The position numbers and the translations under genes are program-made. A DNA stretch of 34,701 bases. It comes from Caulobacter sp. GTDB taxonomy: Bacteria > Pseudomonadota > Alphaproteobacteria > Caulobacterales > Caulobacteraceae. The stretch is taken from assembly GCA_019636175.1 (NCBI GenBank), contig JAHBYC010000030.1, positions 1 through 34,701 on the forward strand, written 5' to 3'. The notes below the pieces were generated by a model, which had not been told where the DNA came from, did not search any database, and saw nothing but the letters and a program-made list of their open reading frames with translations. This document shows positions 17,938 to 27,666 of this stretch, piece by piece; the first letter of the stretch is position 1, and each line of letters opens with the position of its first letter.

Positions 17938-18405
17938 ATGAGCGACACGACATCGACCGAGTCCGGCGACATCAATATCGGCGAGATCCTGCAGCGGATT
18001 CCGCACCGGTATCCCTTCCTGCTGGTCGACCGGTGCGAAGAGTTCAAGCCCAGCGAGTCCATCGTCGGGATCAAATGCGTCACCTTCAACGAGCCGTTTT
18101 TTCAGGGCCATTTTCCCGGTCATCCGGTGATGCCGGGCGTGCTGATCGTCGAGGCCCTGGCCCAGACCGGCGCGATCATGATGTCCAAGTCGTTGAACAT
18201 CGATATCGCCGGCAAGGTGATCTACTTCATGTCGATTGACGGGGTTCGTTTCCGCAGCCCGGTGCGGCCGGGCGACGTGCTGCGGATGCATGTCGAGGTG
18301 ACCCGGGCGCGGGGCGACATCTTCAAGTTCAAGGGCAAGGCCATGGTTGGCGGCAAGGTGGTCGCCGAGGCCGAGTTCGCGGCGATGTCGGCTGACGCCT
18401 CCTGA
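17938..18405 (+). CDS. fabZ: 3-hydroxyacyl-[acyl-carrier-protein] dehydratase
   Basis: FabZ dehydrates 3-hydroxyacyl-ACP in fatty-acid elongation, competing with LpxA and LpxD for the same substrate. That competition is why the gene sits inside lipid A operons. The 155-aa hot-dog protein carries the active-site His58 and Glu72 in [20 protein letters not shown] and the early [12 protein letters not shown] motif. ATG 17938 is preceded by a GGGGTAACGA stretch (AAGG-type site). Its stop overlaps the lpxA start by one base (TGATG), so the two are translationally coupled. Confidence 0.97.
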   Translation: MSDTTSTESGDINIGEILQRIPHRYPFLLVDRCEEFKPSESIVGIKCVTFNEPFFQGHFPGHPVMPGVLIVEALAQTGAIMMSKSLNIDIAGKVIYFMSIDGVRFRSPVRPGDVLRMHVEVTRARGDIFKFKGKAMVGGKVVAEAEFAAMSADAS

Positions 18406-19199
18406 TGAGCAACATCCATCCCACGGCCATCATCGCGCCGGGCGCCGCACTGGACGCCTCGGTCGAGGTTGGGCCCTACTGCATGGTCGGCCCGAACGTG
18501 ACCCTCGGTCGGGGCGTGCGGCTGCTGTCGCACGTTGTCGTCGAGGGCGTGACGACCATTGGCGAGGACTGCGTTCTGCATCCCTTCGTCAACCTGGGCG
18601 GGCCGCCGCAGCACTCTGGCCACAAGGGCGAACCGACCCGGCTGGAAATCGGCGCCCGCAATACCTTCCGTGAGAACGTCACCGTCCACACCGGCACGGT
18701 CATGGGCAACGGCGTGACCCGGATCGGCGACGATGGCCTGTTCATGGTCAGCGTCCATGTCGGGCATGATGCGGTGATCGGCAACCGCGTGACCATGGCG
18801 CCCAGCGTGGCCATTGGCGGTCACGCCGAGGTCTCCGACTTCGTGTTTCTCGGCGGCTTGGCGGCGGTGCATCAGTTCAGCCGCATTGGCCGGTCGGCCT
18901 TCATCGGCGGCGGCGGCATCGTGACCAAGGATGTCATTCCCTACGGATCGGTGTGGGGCAACCACGCCCATCTGGAGGGGCTGAACCTGATCGGGCTGAA
19001 GCGTCGGGGCTTCGACCGCGACCGGATCAACACCATGCGGGCGGCCTATCGCCTGTTGTTCGCCGACGAGGGCACCTTCCAGGAGCGGCTCGACGATGTC
19101 GCCGAGGCCTACGCCGACCAGCCGGAGATCATGGAGATCGTCCAGTTCATCCGGGTCGACGCCAACCGCGCCCTCTGCCTGCCGCGGCGCGAGGTCTGA
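18405..19199 (+). CDS. lpxA: Acyl-ACP--UDP-N-acetylglucosamine O-acyltransferase
   Basis: LpxA catalyses the first step of lipid A synthesis: 3-O-acylation of UDP-GlcNAc. It is 264 aa, the usual length. A left-handed beta-helix built from hexapeptide repeats ([20 protein letters not shown] onwards) occupies the first two thirds. The catalytic His is in [14 protein letters not shown], and the substrate-binding HxF/GLKRRGF region ([14 protein letters not shown]) starts the C-terminal helical domain. It overlaps fabZ at the start codon and is followed after 4 bp by lpxI. Confidence 0.97.
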   Translation: MSNIHPTAIIAPGAALDASVEVGPYCMVGPNVTLGRGVRLLSHVVVEGVTTIGEDCVLHPFVNLGGPPQHSGHKGEPTRLEIGARNTFRENVTVHTGTVMGNGVTRIGDDGLFMVSVHVGHDAVIGNRVTMAPSVAIGGHAEVSDFVFLGGLAAVHQFSRIGRSAFIGGGGIVTKDVIPYGSVWGNHAHLEGLNLIGLKRRGFDRDRINTMRAAYRLLFADEGTFQERLDDVAEAYADQPEIMEIVQFIRVDANRALCLPRREV

Positions 19200-19203
19200 G
19201 CCG

Positions 19204-20043
19204 GTGAAGAAGCTTGGACTGATTGCCGGGGCCGGCGGCCTGCCGGCCGAGATCGCCGATCATTGCCGCAAGGCCGGCCGCCCTTTCTTCATCGTCCGCC
19301 TGAAGGGCATCGCCGACGACGCCACCAAGGGCCATCCGGGTGAAGAGGTCGGCCTGGCCGAACTGGGCAAGTGCTTCAAGGTCCTGAAACGGGAGCAGTG
19401 CGAGGCGGTCTGCTTCGCCGGCATCGTTCACCGGCCTGACTTCTCGGCCCTGAAGCCCGACATGCGCGGGGTTGCGGCCTTGCCGGGGATCATCGCCGCC
19501 GCGCGACATGGCGACGACGCCCTTCTTCGGCGGATCCTCGATGAATTCCGCAAGGAAGGTTTCGCGGTCGAGGGGGTGCATGAGGCGGTCGGGGCCATGA
19601 CCCTGCCGCTGGGCCTCCTCGGGCGTCATGCGCCGGGCGCGGCCCATAGCGCCGATATCGCCCGGGCCCTTGAAGTGGCCCGCGAGATCGGCCGCCTGGA
19701 TGTGGGGCAGGGGGCGGTGGTCTGCGATGGCCTGGTTCTGGCGGTCGAGGCCCAGGAGGGCACCGATTCCATGCTCCGCCGGGTGGCCGACCTGCCGACC
19801 GCCATTCGCGGTGAGCCAGGGCGCGCCAAGGGGGTGCTGGCCAAGGCCCCCAAGCCGATCCAGGAGTTGAAGGTCGATCTGCCGACCATCGGCGTGGCCA
19901 CCCTTCGCGGGGCCGCGCGGGCGGGTCTGGCCGGGGTGGTGGGCGAGGCCGGGCGGCTGCTGGTGGTCGACCGCGAGGCGGTGATCGCCGCGGCTGACGA
20001 GTATGGCCTCTTCATCCTGGGCGTGGAGCACAAGGCGCCGTGA
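19204..20043 (+). CDS. lpxI: UDP-2,3-diacylglucosamine diphosphatase LpxI
   Basis: LpxI hydrolyses UDP-2,3-diacylglucosamine to lipid X and UMP. It replaces the unrelated LpxH of enterobacteria and was first defined in Caulobacter crescentus. GTG 19204 is chosen: it follows lpxA by 4 bp, gives VKKLGLIAGAGGLPAEIADHC, the family N-terminus, and yields 279 aa. With this start the Asp of VDLPTIGVATLRG is residue 225, the number of the catalytic Asp in the Caulobacter enzyme, which supports both the start and the function. The frame is open upstream only because it runs through lpxA. Its stop overlaps the GTG start of lpxB. Confidence 0.94.
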   Translation: MKKLGLIAGAGGLPAEIADHCRKAGRPFFIVRLKGIADDATKGHPGEEVGLAELGKCFKVLKREQCEAVCFAGIVHRPDFSALKPDMRGVAALPGIIAAARHGDDALLRRILDEFRKEGFAVEGVHEAVGAMTLPLGLLGRHAPGAAHSADIARALEVAREIGRLDVGQGAVVCDGLVLAVEAQEGTDSMLRRVADLPTAIRGEPGRAKGVLAKAPKPIQELKVDLPTIGVATLRGAARAGLAGVVGEAGRLLVVDREAVIAAADEYGLFILGVEHKAP

Positions 20044-21209
20044 CCCGGCCCCTTACCGTCATGCTTGTGGCGGCGGAGGCCTCAGGCGACTCCCTCGGCG
20101 CCGGTCTGGCCCGGGCGCTCAGGGCGCGCCTGGGCGATGGCGTGCGGTTTGTCGGCGTCGGCGGCCAGAAGATGGCTGAACAGGGGGTGCAAAGCCCCTT
20201 CGACATCGCCGAACTGTCGATCCTAGGGATCATCGAGGGGGTCCGGGCTCTGCCCATGGTCCGGCGGAAGGTCAGGGAAACGGCGGCCCTGGCGGCGCGG
20301 GAGCGGCCGGACGTGGCGGTGCTGATCGACAGCTGGGGCTTCACCCTGCGGGTCGCCCACGCCCTGCGCGCCCTCGATCCGAAGCTGCCGCTGATCAAAT
20401 ATGTCGGGCCCCAGGTCTGGGCCAGCCGCCCGGGGCGGGCCAGGACCCTGGCCAGGTCGGTCGATCACCTGCTGTCGATCCACGGGTTCGACGCTCTCTG
20501 GTTCGAGCGGGAAGGGCTGGCGGTGACCACCGTCGGCAATCCCACCCTGATCCGCGACTTTTCTTCGGCCGACCCGGCGCGGTTGCGACGCCACATCGGC
20601 GCGGGACCGGACGATCCGATCCTGCTGGTCCTGCCGGGCAGCCGGCCCGCCGAGATCAAGCATGTCCTGCCCCACTTCGAGGACGCGGTCTCGCGCCTGA
20701 CGGCCCAACGTCCCAACCTGCGGGTGGTCGTCCCGGTCGCTTCGACGGTGGCGGAGGCGGTCAAGGCGCGGGCGGCGACCTGGCCCTTCAGCGCGGACAT
20801 CATCGAGGACGCGACGTTGAAGGACGACGCCTTCGTCGCCGGCGAGGCCGCCCTGGCCTGCAGCGGCACGGTGACCACCGAACTGGCCCTGGCCGGATGT
20901 CCGATGGTCGTCGCCTATCGGCTGGGACCGGTCAGCTATCGCTTGGCGATGCTGGTGTTCAAGTCGCCGTGGGTGACGATGTTCAACATCGCCGCCGGCC
21001 GGATGGTCGCGCCGGAACTGCTGCAATACGACTGCACCGGCGAGAAGCTGGCCGCCGCCGTCGCCGAGAGACTGGACGACGAGGCCCTGCGCAAGGCCCA
21101 GATCGCCGACCAGTTCGCGGCGGTGGAGATGATGGGCCGCCCCGACGGCGACCCGGCCGACAAGGCCGCCGAGGCGGTGCTGAAACTGCTCGCCGACCGC
21201 GCTGGATGA
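20040..21209 (+). CDS. lpxB: Lipid-A-disaccharide synthase
   Basis: This GT19 glycosyltransferase joins lipid X (the LpxI product) and UDP-2,3-diacylglucosamine to form the lipid A disaccharide at the inner-membrane surface. It is 389 aa. Landmarks are VMLVAAEASGDSLGAGL at the N-terminus, DSWGFTLR, KYVGPQVWASRPGR, VTTVGNPT, LPGSRPAEIKHVLP and the C-terminal UDP-binding ACSGTVTTELALAGCPMVVAYR. GTG 20040 overlaps the lpxI stop (GTGA). It ends the long plus-strand envelope block; the next gene is convergent. Confidence 0.97.
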   Translation: MTRPLTVMLVAAEASGDSLGAGLARALRARLGDGVRFVGVGGQKMAEQGVQSPFDIAELSILGIIEGVRALPMVRRKVRETAALAARERPDVAVLIDSWGFTLRVAHALRALDPKLPLIKYVGPQVWASRPGRARTLARSVDHLLSIHGFDALWFEREGLAVTTVGNPTLIRDFSSADPARLRRHIGAGPDDPILLVLPGSRPAEIKHVLPHFEDAVSRLTAQRPNLRVVVPVASTVAEAVKARAATWPFSADIIEDATLKDDAFVAGEAALACSGTVTTELALAGCPMVVAYRLGPVSYRLAMLVFKSPWVTMFNIAAGRMVAPELLQYDCTGEKLAAAVAERLDDEALRKAQIADQFAAVEMMGRPDGDPADKAAEAVLKLLADRAG

Positions 21210-21445
21210 ATATGTCTAGACATGGTCATCGCCCCTTCCAGGCGCTGACCACCGTCCCAACGCGCTTGTAGGCCGGACCGACCCCGGAGATGGCTACAAT
21301 CGCCGACAATCAGCCCCCGCCGAACCTACGCTCCAGCCTACATTGCGCGACACCCGGGCTACATCGAAGACACGGAATTTCAGTAGCTTAGCGCCGACAG
21401 TTGCCACTGAAGGTCCGGTCGCATGCTAAACTGTGGGCCGCTTCG
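21210..21445. other. Convergent intergenic region with a 12-bp palindrome
   Basis: This 236-bp gap lies between lpxB and the convergent acetyltransferase gene. ATGTCTAGACAT (21212-21223), a perfect 12-bp palindrome, begins three bases past the lpxB stop codon. The GC content seems lower than in the flanking genes, with several loose CTACA-containing words (for example around 21292, 21339 and 21359). I see no open frame with a good start and no clear intrinsic terminator. Confidence 0.4.
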
Positions 21446-21970
21446 TTAGCCGCCCAGCCGCTTGTACATCAGGCAGGTCGGCTCCAGCGGCCCGGCGCTC
21501 GAGCGGGCGTAGTCCGGAATGACCCCCGCCGCTGTATAGCCCAGTCGCTCGTACAGCCGCTGGGCCGGATTGCCGGCGACGGTGTCCAGGACCACCAGGG
21601 TCTTGCCCAGGCGCGCCGCCTCCGCCTCCGCGGCGAGGGTCAGGGCCGCGCCTATGCCGCCGCCGCGAAGGCGGGGCAGGGTCATCAGCTTGACCAGGTC
21701 CACGCGGTGCTGCTGGTTCCCCGGCATGCCGACGACGATCTGCACCGTCCCGGCCAGGGTCTCGCCGATCCAGGCCCCCCACATCAGCCGGTCGCCCGCC
21801 TCCAGCGCCCGGCCGCAACCCCGCCAGAAGGCCAGGGCGTCCTCGAAAGACAAAGGGGCCAGGAAGCCGACACTGGCCCCCAGCCCCACGGTCTCGATCA
21901 GGATGTCGCAGAGCGCCGGATAGAGCTCCGGCAGCTGGTCCGGCGCGATGGGGGCGATCCTTGCATCCAT
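21446..21970 (-). CDS. GNAT-family N-acetyltransferase
   Basis: A 174-aa protein with the GNAT fold. The acetyl-CoA binding motif A is LMTLPRLRGGGIGAALTLAAEAEA (RGGGIG pyrophosphate loop), preceded by a beta strand with GTVQIVVG and followed by VLDTVAGNPAQRLYERLGYTAAGVIPDYA, the typical motif B with a Tyr in the final helix region. The substrate is not predictable; comparable proteins acetylate small amines, antibiotics or protein N-termini. It lies 15 bp downstream of gltA on the same strand and is probably co-transcribed with it, without an obvious functional link. Confidence 0.85.
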   Translation of the reverse strand: MDARIAPIAPDQLPELYPALCDILIETVGLGASVGFLAPLSFEDALAFWRGCGRALEAGDRLMWGAWIGETLAGTVQIVVGMPGNQQHRVDLVKLMTLPRLRGGGIGAALTLAAEAEAARLGKTLVVLDTVAGNPAQRLYERLGYTAAGVIPDYARSSAGPLEPTCLMYKRLGG

Positions 21971-21985
21971 CGCGCCGCCCGCGCC

Positions 21986-23263
21986 CTAGCGCTTGTCGAG
22001 GGGAACGTAGTCGCGCTGCGTCTCGCCGGTGTAGAGCTGACGCGGGCGACCGATCTTGCGGCCCGGATCCTCGAACATTTCCTTCCACTGGCTGATCCAG
22101 CCCACGGTGCGGGCCAGGGCGAACAGCACGGTGAACATGGTCGAGGGGAAGCCCATCGCCCGCAGGGTGATGCCCGAGTAGAAGTCGATGTTGGGGTAGA
22201 GCTTGCGTTCGATGAAGTAGGGATCGTTGAGGGCGATCTTCTCCAGTTCCATCGCCACCTCGAGCAGCGGGTCGTTGATGCCCAGCTCGCCGAGCACTTC
22301 GTGGCAGGTCTTCTGCATCGCGGTCGCCCGCGGATCGAAGTTCTTGTACACGCGGTGGCCAAAGCCCATCAGCTTGTACTTGCGGGCCTTAACCCCTTCA
22401 ATGAACTCGGGAATCTTGTCGACGGTGCCGATCTCCTCGAGCATCTCCAGGGCTTCCTGGTTGGCGCCGCCATGGCTGGGGCCCCAGAGGCAGGCGATGC
22501 CGGCGGCGATGCAGGCGAAGGGGTGGGCGCCGGACGAGCCGGCCAGACGCACGGTCGAGGTCGAGGCGTTCTGCTCGTGGTCGGCATGGAGGATGAAGAT
22601 CCGGTCCATCGCCCGGGTCAGCACGGGGTTGGGCTTCCAGTCCTCCGCCGGCACGGCGAAGCACATGCGCAGGAAGTTTTCCGAATAGGACAGCTCGTTG
22701 CGCGGCGAAATGAACGGCTGGCCCATATGGTACTTGAAGGCCCGGGCGGCGATGGTCGGCATCTTGGCGATCAGGCGGTGGGCCGAGATCTCACGCTCGC
22801 GCGGATCGTCGACGTTGATGCTGTCGGCGTAGAAGGACGACAGGGCGCCGACCGCGCCGGTCATGATCGCCATCGGGTGGGCGTCGCGGCGGAAGCCCTC
22901 GAAGAAGCGATCAAACTGCGCGTGCAGCATGGTGTGGTAGGTGATGTTCTTGTCGAAAGTCGCATACTCGCTCGCCGACGGCAGCTCGCCGTGCAGCAGC
23001 AGGTAGCAGACCTCCAGGAAGCTGGACTTCTCGACCAGCTGATCGATCGGATAGCCGCGGTGCAGCAGGATGCCCGCGTCGCCGTCGATGTAGGTGATCT
23101 TGCTTTCGCAGCTGGCCGTGGAGGTGAAGCCGGGATCGAAGGTGAAGACGTCCGCCTCACCGTAGAGTTTGCGCACGTCCAGCACGTCGGGACCCGCGGT
23201 CCCCGTCAGCACCGGCAGGTCGAAACTCTTGTCTCCGATGGTCAGCGTCGCCTTGTCAGCCAT
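21986..23263 (-). CDS. gltA: Citrate synthase
   Basis: This enzyme condenses oxaloacetate and acetyl-CoA to citrate at the entry of the TCA cycle. ATG 23263 ([19 protein letters not shown]) is chosen: it fits the type II citrate synthase N-terminus and has AAAGGA upstream. The upstream open extension is basic and lacks homology. The length is 425 aa, as in hexameric Gram-negative enzymes. Active-site regions are [45 protein letters not shown] and the Asp-containing PNIDFYSGI. It follows gltX after 53 bp; a TTATAAG element there (plus 23307-23313) may be a -10 for its own promoter. Confidence 0.97.
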   Translation of the reverse strand: MADKATLTIGDKSFDLPVLTGTAGPDVLDVRKLYGEADVFTFDPGFTSTASCESKITYIDGDAGILLHRGYPIDQLVEKSSFLEVCYLLLHGELPSASEYATFDKNITYHTMLHAQFDRFFEGFRRDAHPMAIMTGAVGALSSFYADSINVDDPREREISAHRLIAKMPTIAARAFKYHMGQPFISPRNELSYSENFLRMCFAVPAEDWKPNPVLTRAMDRIFILHADHEQNASTSTVRLAGSSGAHPFACIAAGIACLWGPSHGGANQEALEMLEEIGTVDKIPEFIEGVKARKYKLMGFGHRVYKNFDPRATAMQKTCHEVLGELGINDPLLEVAMELEKIALNDPYFIERKLYPNIDFYSGITLRAMGFPSTMFTVLFALARTVGWISQWKEMFEDPGRKIGRPRQLYTGETQRDYVPLDKR

Positions 23264-23316
23264 GCCCCCGTCCTTTCTCTTGAACTTAAACGTATGTTTC
23301 GTGCGCTTATAACGCC

Positions 23317-24729
23317 TCACGCGTCAGGCGAAAGCGCATCCTCGATGCGGCCGAGCGTCTCGGCCTTCCCTAGCGCCGCCAGCGTCCGCCCAAGGTCGGG
23401 CGAGGGCCGGCCGCCCGTCAGGATTCCGCGCAGCGGCGGGCCGATCTTGCCAAAGCCCACCCCCTCCGTCTCGGCGAAGGACTTGAGCAGCGGCTCAAGC
23501 GCTTCCGGGCCCCAGTGATCGTCAGCGGCCAGACGATCCGACAGGCGGCGAAGGCGCGCCTGGGTCTCGTCGGTCAACAGGCTCTTTGTCTTTTCATCAA
23601 TCAAAACAGGGCGTTGATGGAACAGGAAGGCGCACTGGTCGGCCAGCTCAAGCAGGGTCTTGCCGCGATCCTTCAGCAGGCCGATAGCCGATGCCAGCCG
23701 CGCGACATGCAGCGCCGACAGGGTCTCGTCCCGCCGCGCATAGACTTCCGCGACCAGGGAAGCGAGGCGCTGGTCGTCGCACAGACGGATGTAGTGGGCG
23801 TTGACGTGGTTCAGCTTGTCCCAGTCCAGGCGGGCGGCGCCCTTGTTCACATCCGCGACATCGAACCAGGCGGCGGCCTGTTCGTCGTCAAACAGCTCGT
23901 CATCGCCATGGCTCCAGCCCAGCCGGGCCAGATAGTTGCGCAGGGCCTCGGGCAGGTAGCCCATGTCGGCGAACTCCCCGACGGCCTGGGCGCCGTGCCG
24001 CTTGGAGAGCTTGCCGCCGTCCGGGCCGTGGATCATCGGAATGTGGGCGAAGGCCGGAACATCCCATCCCAGGGCCTCGTACAGCAGGCGCTGCCGGGCC
24101 GCGTTGTTGAGGTGATCGTCGCCGCGAATGACATGGGTCACCCCCATGTCGTGGTCATCGACGACCACGGCCAGATTGTAGGTCGGGCCGCCGTCCGACC
24201 GCAGCAGGATCAGGTCATCCAGATCGCGGCTGCGGAAGGTCACGGTTCCCTGGACCAGATCCTCGACCACGGCGTCGCCGTTCAGCGGCCCCCGAAACCG
24301 GACGACATGGGGGCGAGCGAGATCGGCGGCGGTCGGCGTCTTGTCGCGCCAGGGCGAGCGCAGGGCGTGGCCGGCCTCGCGGGCGGCCTGCTTGGCCGCG
24401 TCCAGCTCGTCGCCGGCCAGCCAGCAGCGATAGGCCTTGCCGTCGTCCAGCAGCTGCTGAACCGCCTCGCGGTGGCGATCGGCGCGGGCGTATTGAAAGG
24501 TCGGCTCGCCATCCCAGGTCAGGCCCAGCCAGCGCAGGCCGTCCAGAATCACCTGGACGTTGGCCTCGGTCGAGCGCTCGCGGTCGGTGTCCTCGACGCG
24601 CAACAGGAACTTGCCGCCGGTATGACGCGCATACAGGGAGTTGAACAACGCCGTCCTTGCCCCTCCAATATGGAGAGAGCCGGTGGGCGAGGGGGCGAAC
24701 CGTGTGACGACAGGCTTGGCGGAAGACAT
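23317..24729 (-). CDS. gltX: Glutamate--tRNA ligase
   Basis: This class I aminoacyl-tRNA synthetase charges tRNA-Glu. In alphaproteobacteria lacking GlnRS it may also misacylate tRNA-Gln for GatCAB; which applies here cannot be seen from this window. ATG 24729 ([23 protein letters not shown]) is chosen by homology over an upstream Met 13 residues earlier. The length is 470 aa. The HIGH-type motif is SLHIGG and the KMSKS-type motif is KLSKRHG; the anticodon-binding helical domain is C-terminal. Its 5' end overlaps the divergent comEC reading frame, so the two genes share promoter DNA or transcribe antisense to each other for up to 89 bp. Confidence 0.96.
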   Translation of the reverse strand: MSSAKPVVTRFAPSPTGSLHIGGARTALFNSLYARHTGGKFLLRVEDTDRERSTEANVQVILDGLRWLGLTWDGEPTFQYARADRHREAVQQLLDDGKAYRCWLAGDELDAAKQAAREAGHALRSPWRDKTPTAADLARPHVVRFRGPLNGDAVVEDLVQGTVTFRSRDLDDLILLRSDGGPTYNLAVVVDDHDMGVTHVIRGDDHLNNAARQRLLYEALGWDVPAFAHIPMIHGPDGGKLSKRHGAQAVGEFADMGYLPEALRNYLARLGWSHGDDELFDDEQAAAWFDVADVNKGAARLDWDKLNHVNAHYIRLCDDQRLASLVAEVYARRDETLSALHVARLASAIGLLKDRGKTLLELADQCAFLFHQRPVLIDEKTKSLLTDETQARLRRLSDRLAADDHWGPEALEPLLKSFAETEGVGFGKIGPPLRGILTGGRPSPDLGRTLAALGKAETLGRIEDALSPDA

Positions 24730-26866
24730 CGGGTCTCGAGGCTGGCGGTTGGGCGCGCGTCTTAGCACGTGGATTTCCGCCGGTCCTACCCCTGCCGCCG
24801 AGATCGCGGCGCAGAAGGTTCGATGGCGGCTTTGGGCGCCGGTCGCGTTCGGTTTCGGGGCCGCCGCCTACATGGGTTCTGTGGTGGAGCCTCCCCTGTG
24901 GGCCGCGCTGGTCTGCGGCGGTCTGGCGGCGTGCCTGGCGCTTGGCCTCCGGCGCTGGGCTTCCGGCGCCCGCTGGCTGCTGCCGGCGACGCTGGCGGCC
25001 CTGTTCGTCCTTGGCGGGGTGGCGGGCAAGGTCCGCACCGAACTGGTCCGCGCCCCGGTCGCGCCCGACTTCGACAAGCCGGTCCAGATCGAGGGCTGGA
25101 TCGTGGACGTCGCCCGGCGGGGAACCGGCGGCGGACGCCTCCTGATCGCCCCGACCCGGATCGAGGGCCTGACGCAAGAGGCTCTGCCGTTCCGCATCCG
25201 TGTGACGGTCAGCCCCGAAGGCATGGTCGGACCCGGCACGCCCGTGCGCCTGCGGGCCGGGCTGGGACCGCCGCCGCCGCCGGCAAGCCCCGGCGCCTAT
25301 GACTTCGCCCGCGACGCCTGGTTCGACCGGGTCGGCGGCGTCGGCTTCGCGGTGGTCGCCCCCCGCGTCATCGCCCTGGCCGAGCCGCCCGGCCAGCTTC
25401 GAATGCTGATGCGGATCAACGCCATGCGGTGGAGCCTGGCCCGGCGGATCGTGGCCGACACCGGGGAACGGTCCGGCGGGATCGCCGCGGCCATGGTGAC
25501 CGGCCATGAAGCCTGGATCAGCCAGGAGCAGACCGACGCCATGCGGGCTTCGGGGCTGGCGCATATCCTGTCGATCTCCGGTCTGCACATGGCCATCGTC
25601 GGCGGATTCGTCTTTGCTCTGGGCCGGCTGGGCGTGGCGCTGTGGCCATGGCTGGCGCTGCGGATCAACGGCAAGAAGGCGGCCGCCCTGCTGGGGCTGA
25701 CGGCGGTGGCGACCTATCTGGTCGTCTCCGGGGCGCCCCCGCCGGCGGTGCGGGCGGCGGTGACCGCCAGCGTCGCCTTCCTGGCCATCCTGTTCGACCG
25801 GCGGGCGATCAGTCTCGACGCCCTGGCCGTCGCGGCGATGATCCTGCTGGTCCTGCAGCCCGAGGCGGCAACGCAGCCGGGTTTCCAGATGAGTTTCGCC
25901 GCCACGGCCGCCCTCGTGGCCCTCGTCGAGGCGCTGCCCCGGCCGGTCCGCGAGATCCAGACGCCATGGTGGATTCGGCTCCCGCAGGCGCTGGGCGGCT
26001 GGGTGCTGGCCAGCATCGCCATGAGCCTGGTCGCGGGCATGGCCACCGGACCCTTCGCCATGCATCACTTCAACCGGGTGGCCAGCTACGGCCTGGTCGC
26101 CAATCTGCTGGTGGCGCCGATTTCCAGCTTCGTGATGATGCCGGCCCTGGCCATCGGGGCTGTGCTGGAGCCTTTCGGTCTGGGCGGCCCGTTCCTGACG
26201 GTGGCGGGCTGGTCGATAGACCTGATGACGGCGATCGCCGAGCGCACGGCGGCCGCGCCGGGGGCGGTGGTGACGGTCGCCAGCGGGCCGGCCTGGACGC
26301 TGCCGGCCGCCTTTCTCGGCATCCTGATCCTCTGTCTGTGGCGCGGGCGGCTCCGCTGGCTGGGTGTTCCTCTGGCGCTGTCGGTTGCCCTGTGGCCGAG
26401 ACCCGCCGCGCCGGACATCTGGATTTCGTCAGACGGCGCGGCGGTGGCCGTGCGGCGCGGCGATCAGGCAATCCCGGCGCGACCGGATAGCCGGCGGTTC
26501 GCCCTCGAGGTCTGGTCCCGCCGCCGGGGACTAGAGCTCGACGATGAGGCCTCCGGCGCCCTGTTCGCCTGTAACCGCCGCCGCTGTCTGGCGACGGGGG
26601 AGGGCAAGGTGGCGCAGTGGAACCAGCGCCGCCCGCCTGGCGCAAAAGACGCGGCCGATCTCTGCCGCGCCGAAGTCCTGGTGCTGCGGTCCCCGGCGCC
26701 GGCCGACTGCCGCGCCGGTTTGGTGCTGGACGCCGCCGATTTCGCGGCCGGCGGCTCGGCGGAACTCTACCGGCGAGGCGACGGCTGGAGGATCGTCTGG
26801 GCTGAACCGCTCAGGGGGCGTAGACCCTGGACCCACCCCGCCGGGACCAGCGACAGCTCTGAATGA
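24641..26866 (+). CDS. comEC: ComEC/Rec2-family competence membrane protein
   Basis: ComEC forms the inner-membrane channel for single-stranded DNA uptake in competent bacteria. The maximal frame is 741 aa. An N-terminal pair of membrane helices is followed by an OB-like soluble region (about 125-225) and then the Competence core of many membrane helices. The core includes the hallmark LAHILSISGLHMAIVGGFVF (about 307-326) and PPPAVRAAVTAS. The C-terminal 150 residues hold a small domain with four cysteines, and no HxHxDH metallo-beta-lactamase motif, so the nuclease-like domain is missing. The first ATG lies inside the opposite-strand gltX; GTG 24704, with GAGGGGG upstream, is a likely alternative start. 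Confidence 0.88.
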   Translation: MNNAVLAPPIWREPVGEGANRVTTGLAEDIGSRGWRLGARLSTWISAGPTPAAEIAAQKVRWRLWAPVAFGFGAAAYMGSVVEPPLWAALVCGGLAACLALGLRRWASGARWLLPATLAALFVLGGVAGKVRTELVRAPVAPDFDKPVQIEGWIVDVARRGTGGGRLLIAPTRIEGLTQEALPFRIRVTVSPEGMVGPGTPVRLRAGLGPPPPPASPGAYDFARDAWFDRVGGVGFAVVAPRVIALAEPPGQLRMLMRINAMRWSLARRIVADTGERSGGIAAAMVTGHEAWISQEQTDAMRASGLAHILSISGLHMAIVGGFVFALGRLGVALWPWLALRINGKKAAALLGLTAVATYLVVSGAPPPAVRAAVTASVAFLAILFDRRAISLDALAVAAMILLVLQPEAATQPGFQMSFAATAALVALVEALPRPVREIQTPWWIRLPQALGGWVLASIAMSLVAGMATGPFAMHHFNRVASYGLVANLLVAPISSFVMMPALAIGAVLEPFGLGGPFLTVAGWSIDLMTAIAERTAAAPGAVVTVASGPAWTLPAAFLGILILCLWRGRLRWLGVPLALSVALWPRPAAPDIWISSDGAAVAVRRGDQAIPARPDSRRFALEVWSRRRGLELDDEASGALFACNRRRCLATGEGKVAQWNQRRPPGAKDAADLCRAEVLVLRSPAPADCRAGLVLDAADFAAGGSAELYRRGDGWRIVWAEPLRGRRPWTHPAGTSDSSE

Positions 26867-26911
26867 TCCGTCGCGAGGTCGCCGCCAGCCGGGGCGGGCC
26901 GGCGATGAGTC

Positions 26912-27613
26912 TTAATGATAGCGGCGGATCAGCCCGACCAGCTTGCCTTGTACGGCGACCTGATCAGGGCCGTAGATCTGGGTCTGGTACTTGGGGTTGG
27001 CCGCTTCCAGGGCGATGGAGGCGCCCTTGCGGCGCAGGCGCTTCAGCGTCGCTGTCTCGCCCTCGACCAGAGCCACGACGATCTCGCCGCTGGTGGCGGT
27101 GTCGGTCCGGCGAATGACCACATAGTCGCCGTTGAGAATGCCGGCGTCGATCATCGAGTCGCCGTCGACCTCGAGCACGTAATGCTCGCCGGCGCCCAGC
27201 ATGGTTTCAGGCACCATCAGCCGGTCACGCTCATGCTGGATAGCGTCGAGCGGCACACCGGCGGCGATGCGGCCGAGCACGGAAAGCTCGCGCACGTCAT
27301 TCGCCGGTTCAGGTATCTGGGCCGCCGGCGGACGGGAGCCTTCGACAACCTGGGGCCGGAAGGCTTGTCGACCGCCGGCCGGGGCCGAGGTCGTGGCCTG
27401 TTGCGGCAGTTTGACCACCTCCAGCGCCCGGGCCCGGTGCGCCAGGCGCCGCAGAAAGCCGCGTTCCTCCAGGGCGGTAATCAGCCGGTGGATGCCGGAC
27501 TTCGAGGCCAGGTCCAGCGCGTCCTTCATCTCGTCGAACGAGGGGGAAACGCCGGTTTCCTTGATCCGTTCATGGATGAACATCAGAAGTTCGTGCTGTT
27601 TACGGGTCAGCAT
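26912..27613 (-). CDS. lexA: LexA SOS repressor
   Basis: This is the master repressor of the DNA-damage response; it self-cleaves when RecA filaments form. ATG 27613 ([21 protein letters not shown]) is the family start; the longer open frame would read through the operator region. The length is 233 aa, longer than E. coli LexA (202) because of a Pro/Ala-rich linker (about 70-105), usual in alphaproteobacteria. The N-terminal winged helix has [23 protein letters not shown], the cleavage site is Ala118-Gly119 in RIAAGVPL, and the catalytic dyad is Ser153 (GDSMIDAG) and Lys191 (TATLKRL). Its promoter carries a perfect LexA box, so it is autoregulated; its regulon includes the 29-aa gene at 2411. 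Confidence 0.97.
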   Translation of the reverse strand: MLTRKQHELLMFIHERIKETGVSPSFDEMKDALDLASKSGIHRLITALEERGFLRRLAHRARALEVVKLPQQATTSAPAGGRQAFRPQVVEGSRPPAAQIPEPANDVRELSVLGRIAAGVPLDAIQHERDRLMVPETMLGAGEHYVLEVDGDSMIDAGILNGDYVVIRRTDTATSGEIVVALVEGETATLKRLRRKGASIALEAANPKYQTQIYGPDQVAVQGKLVGLIRRYH

Positions 27614-27666
27614 AGGGCCGGTCTCCAGGCGCGACTTGATGGGAACAAATCGCAAACGATGGGAAT

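Noticed and set aside
21401-23518. 705-codon plus-strand open frame over the acetyltransferase and gltA genes
   Set aside because: It covers two clearly identified minus-strand genes and has no motifs of its own.
24215-26068. 617-codon minus-strand open frame over comEC
   Set aside because: Shadow of comEC, and its 3' part overlaps gltX out of frame.
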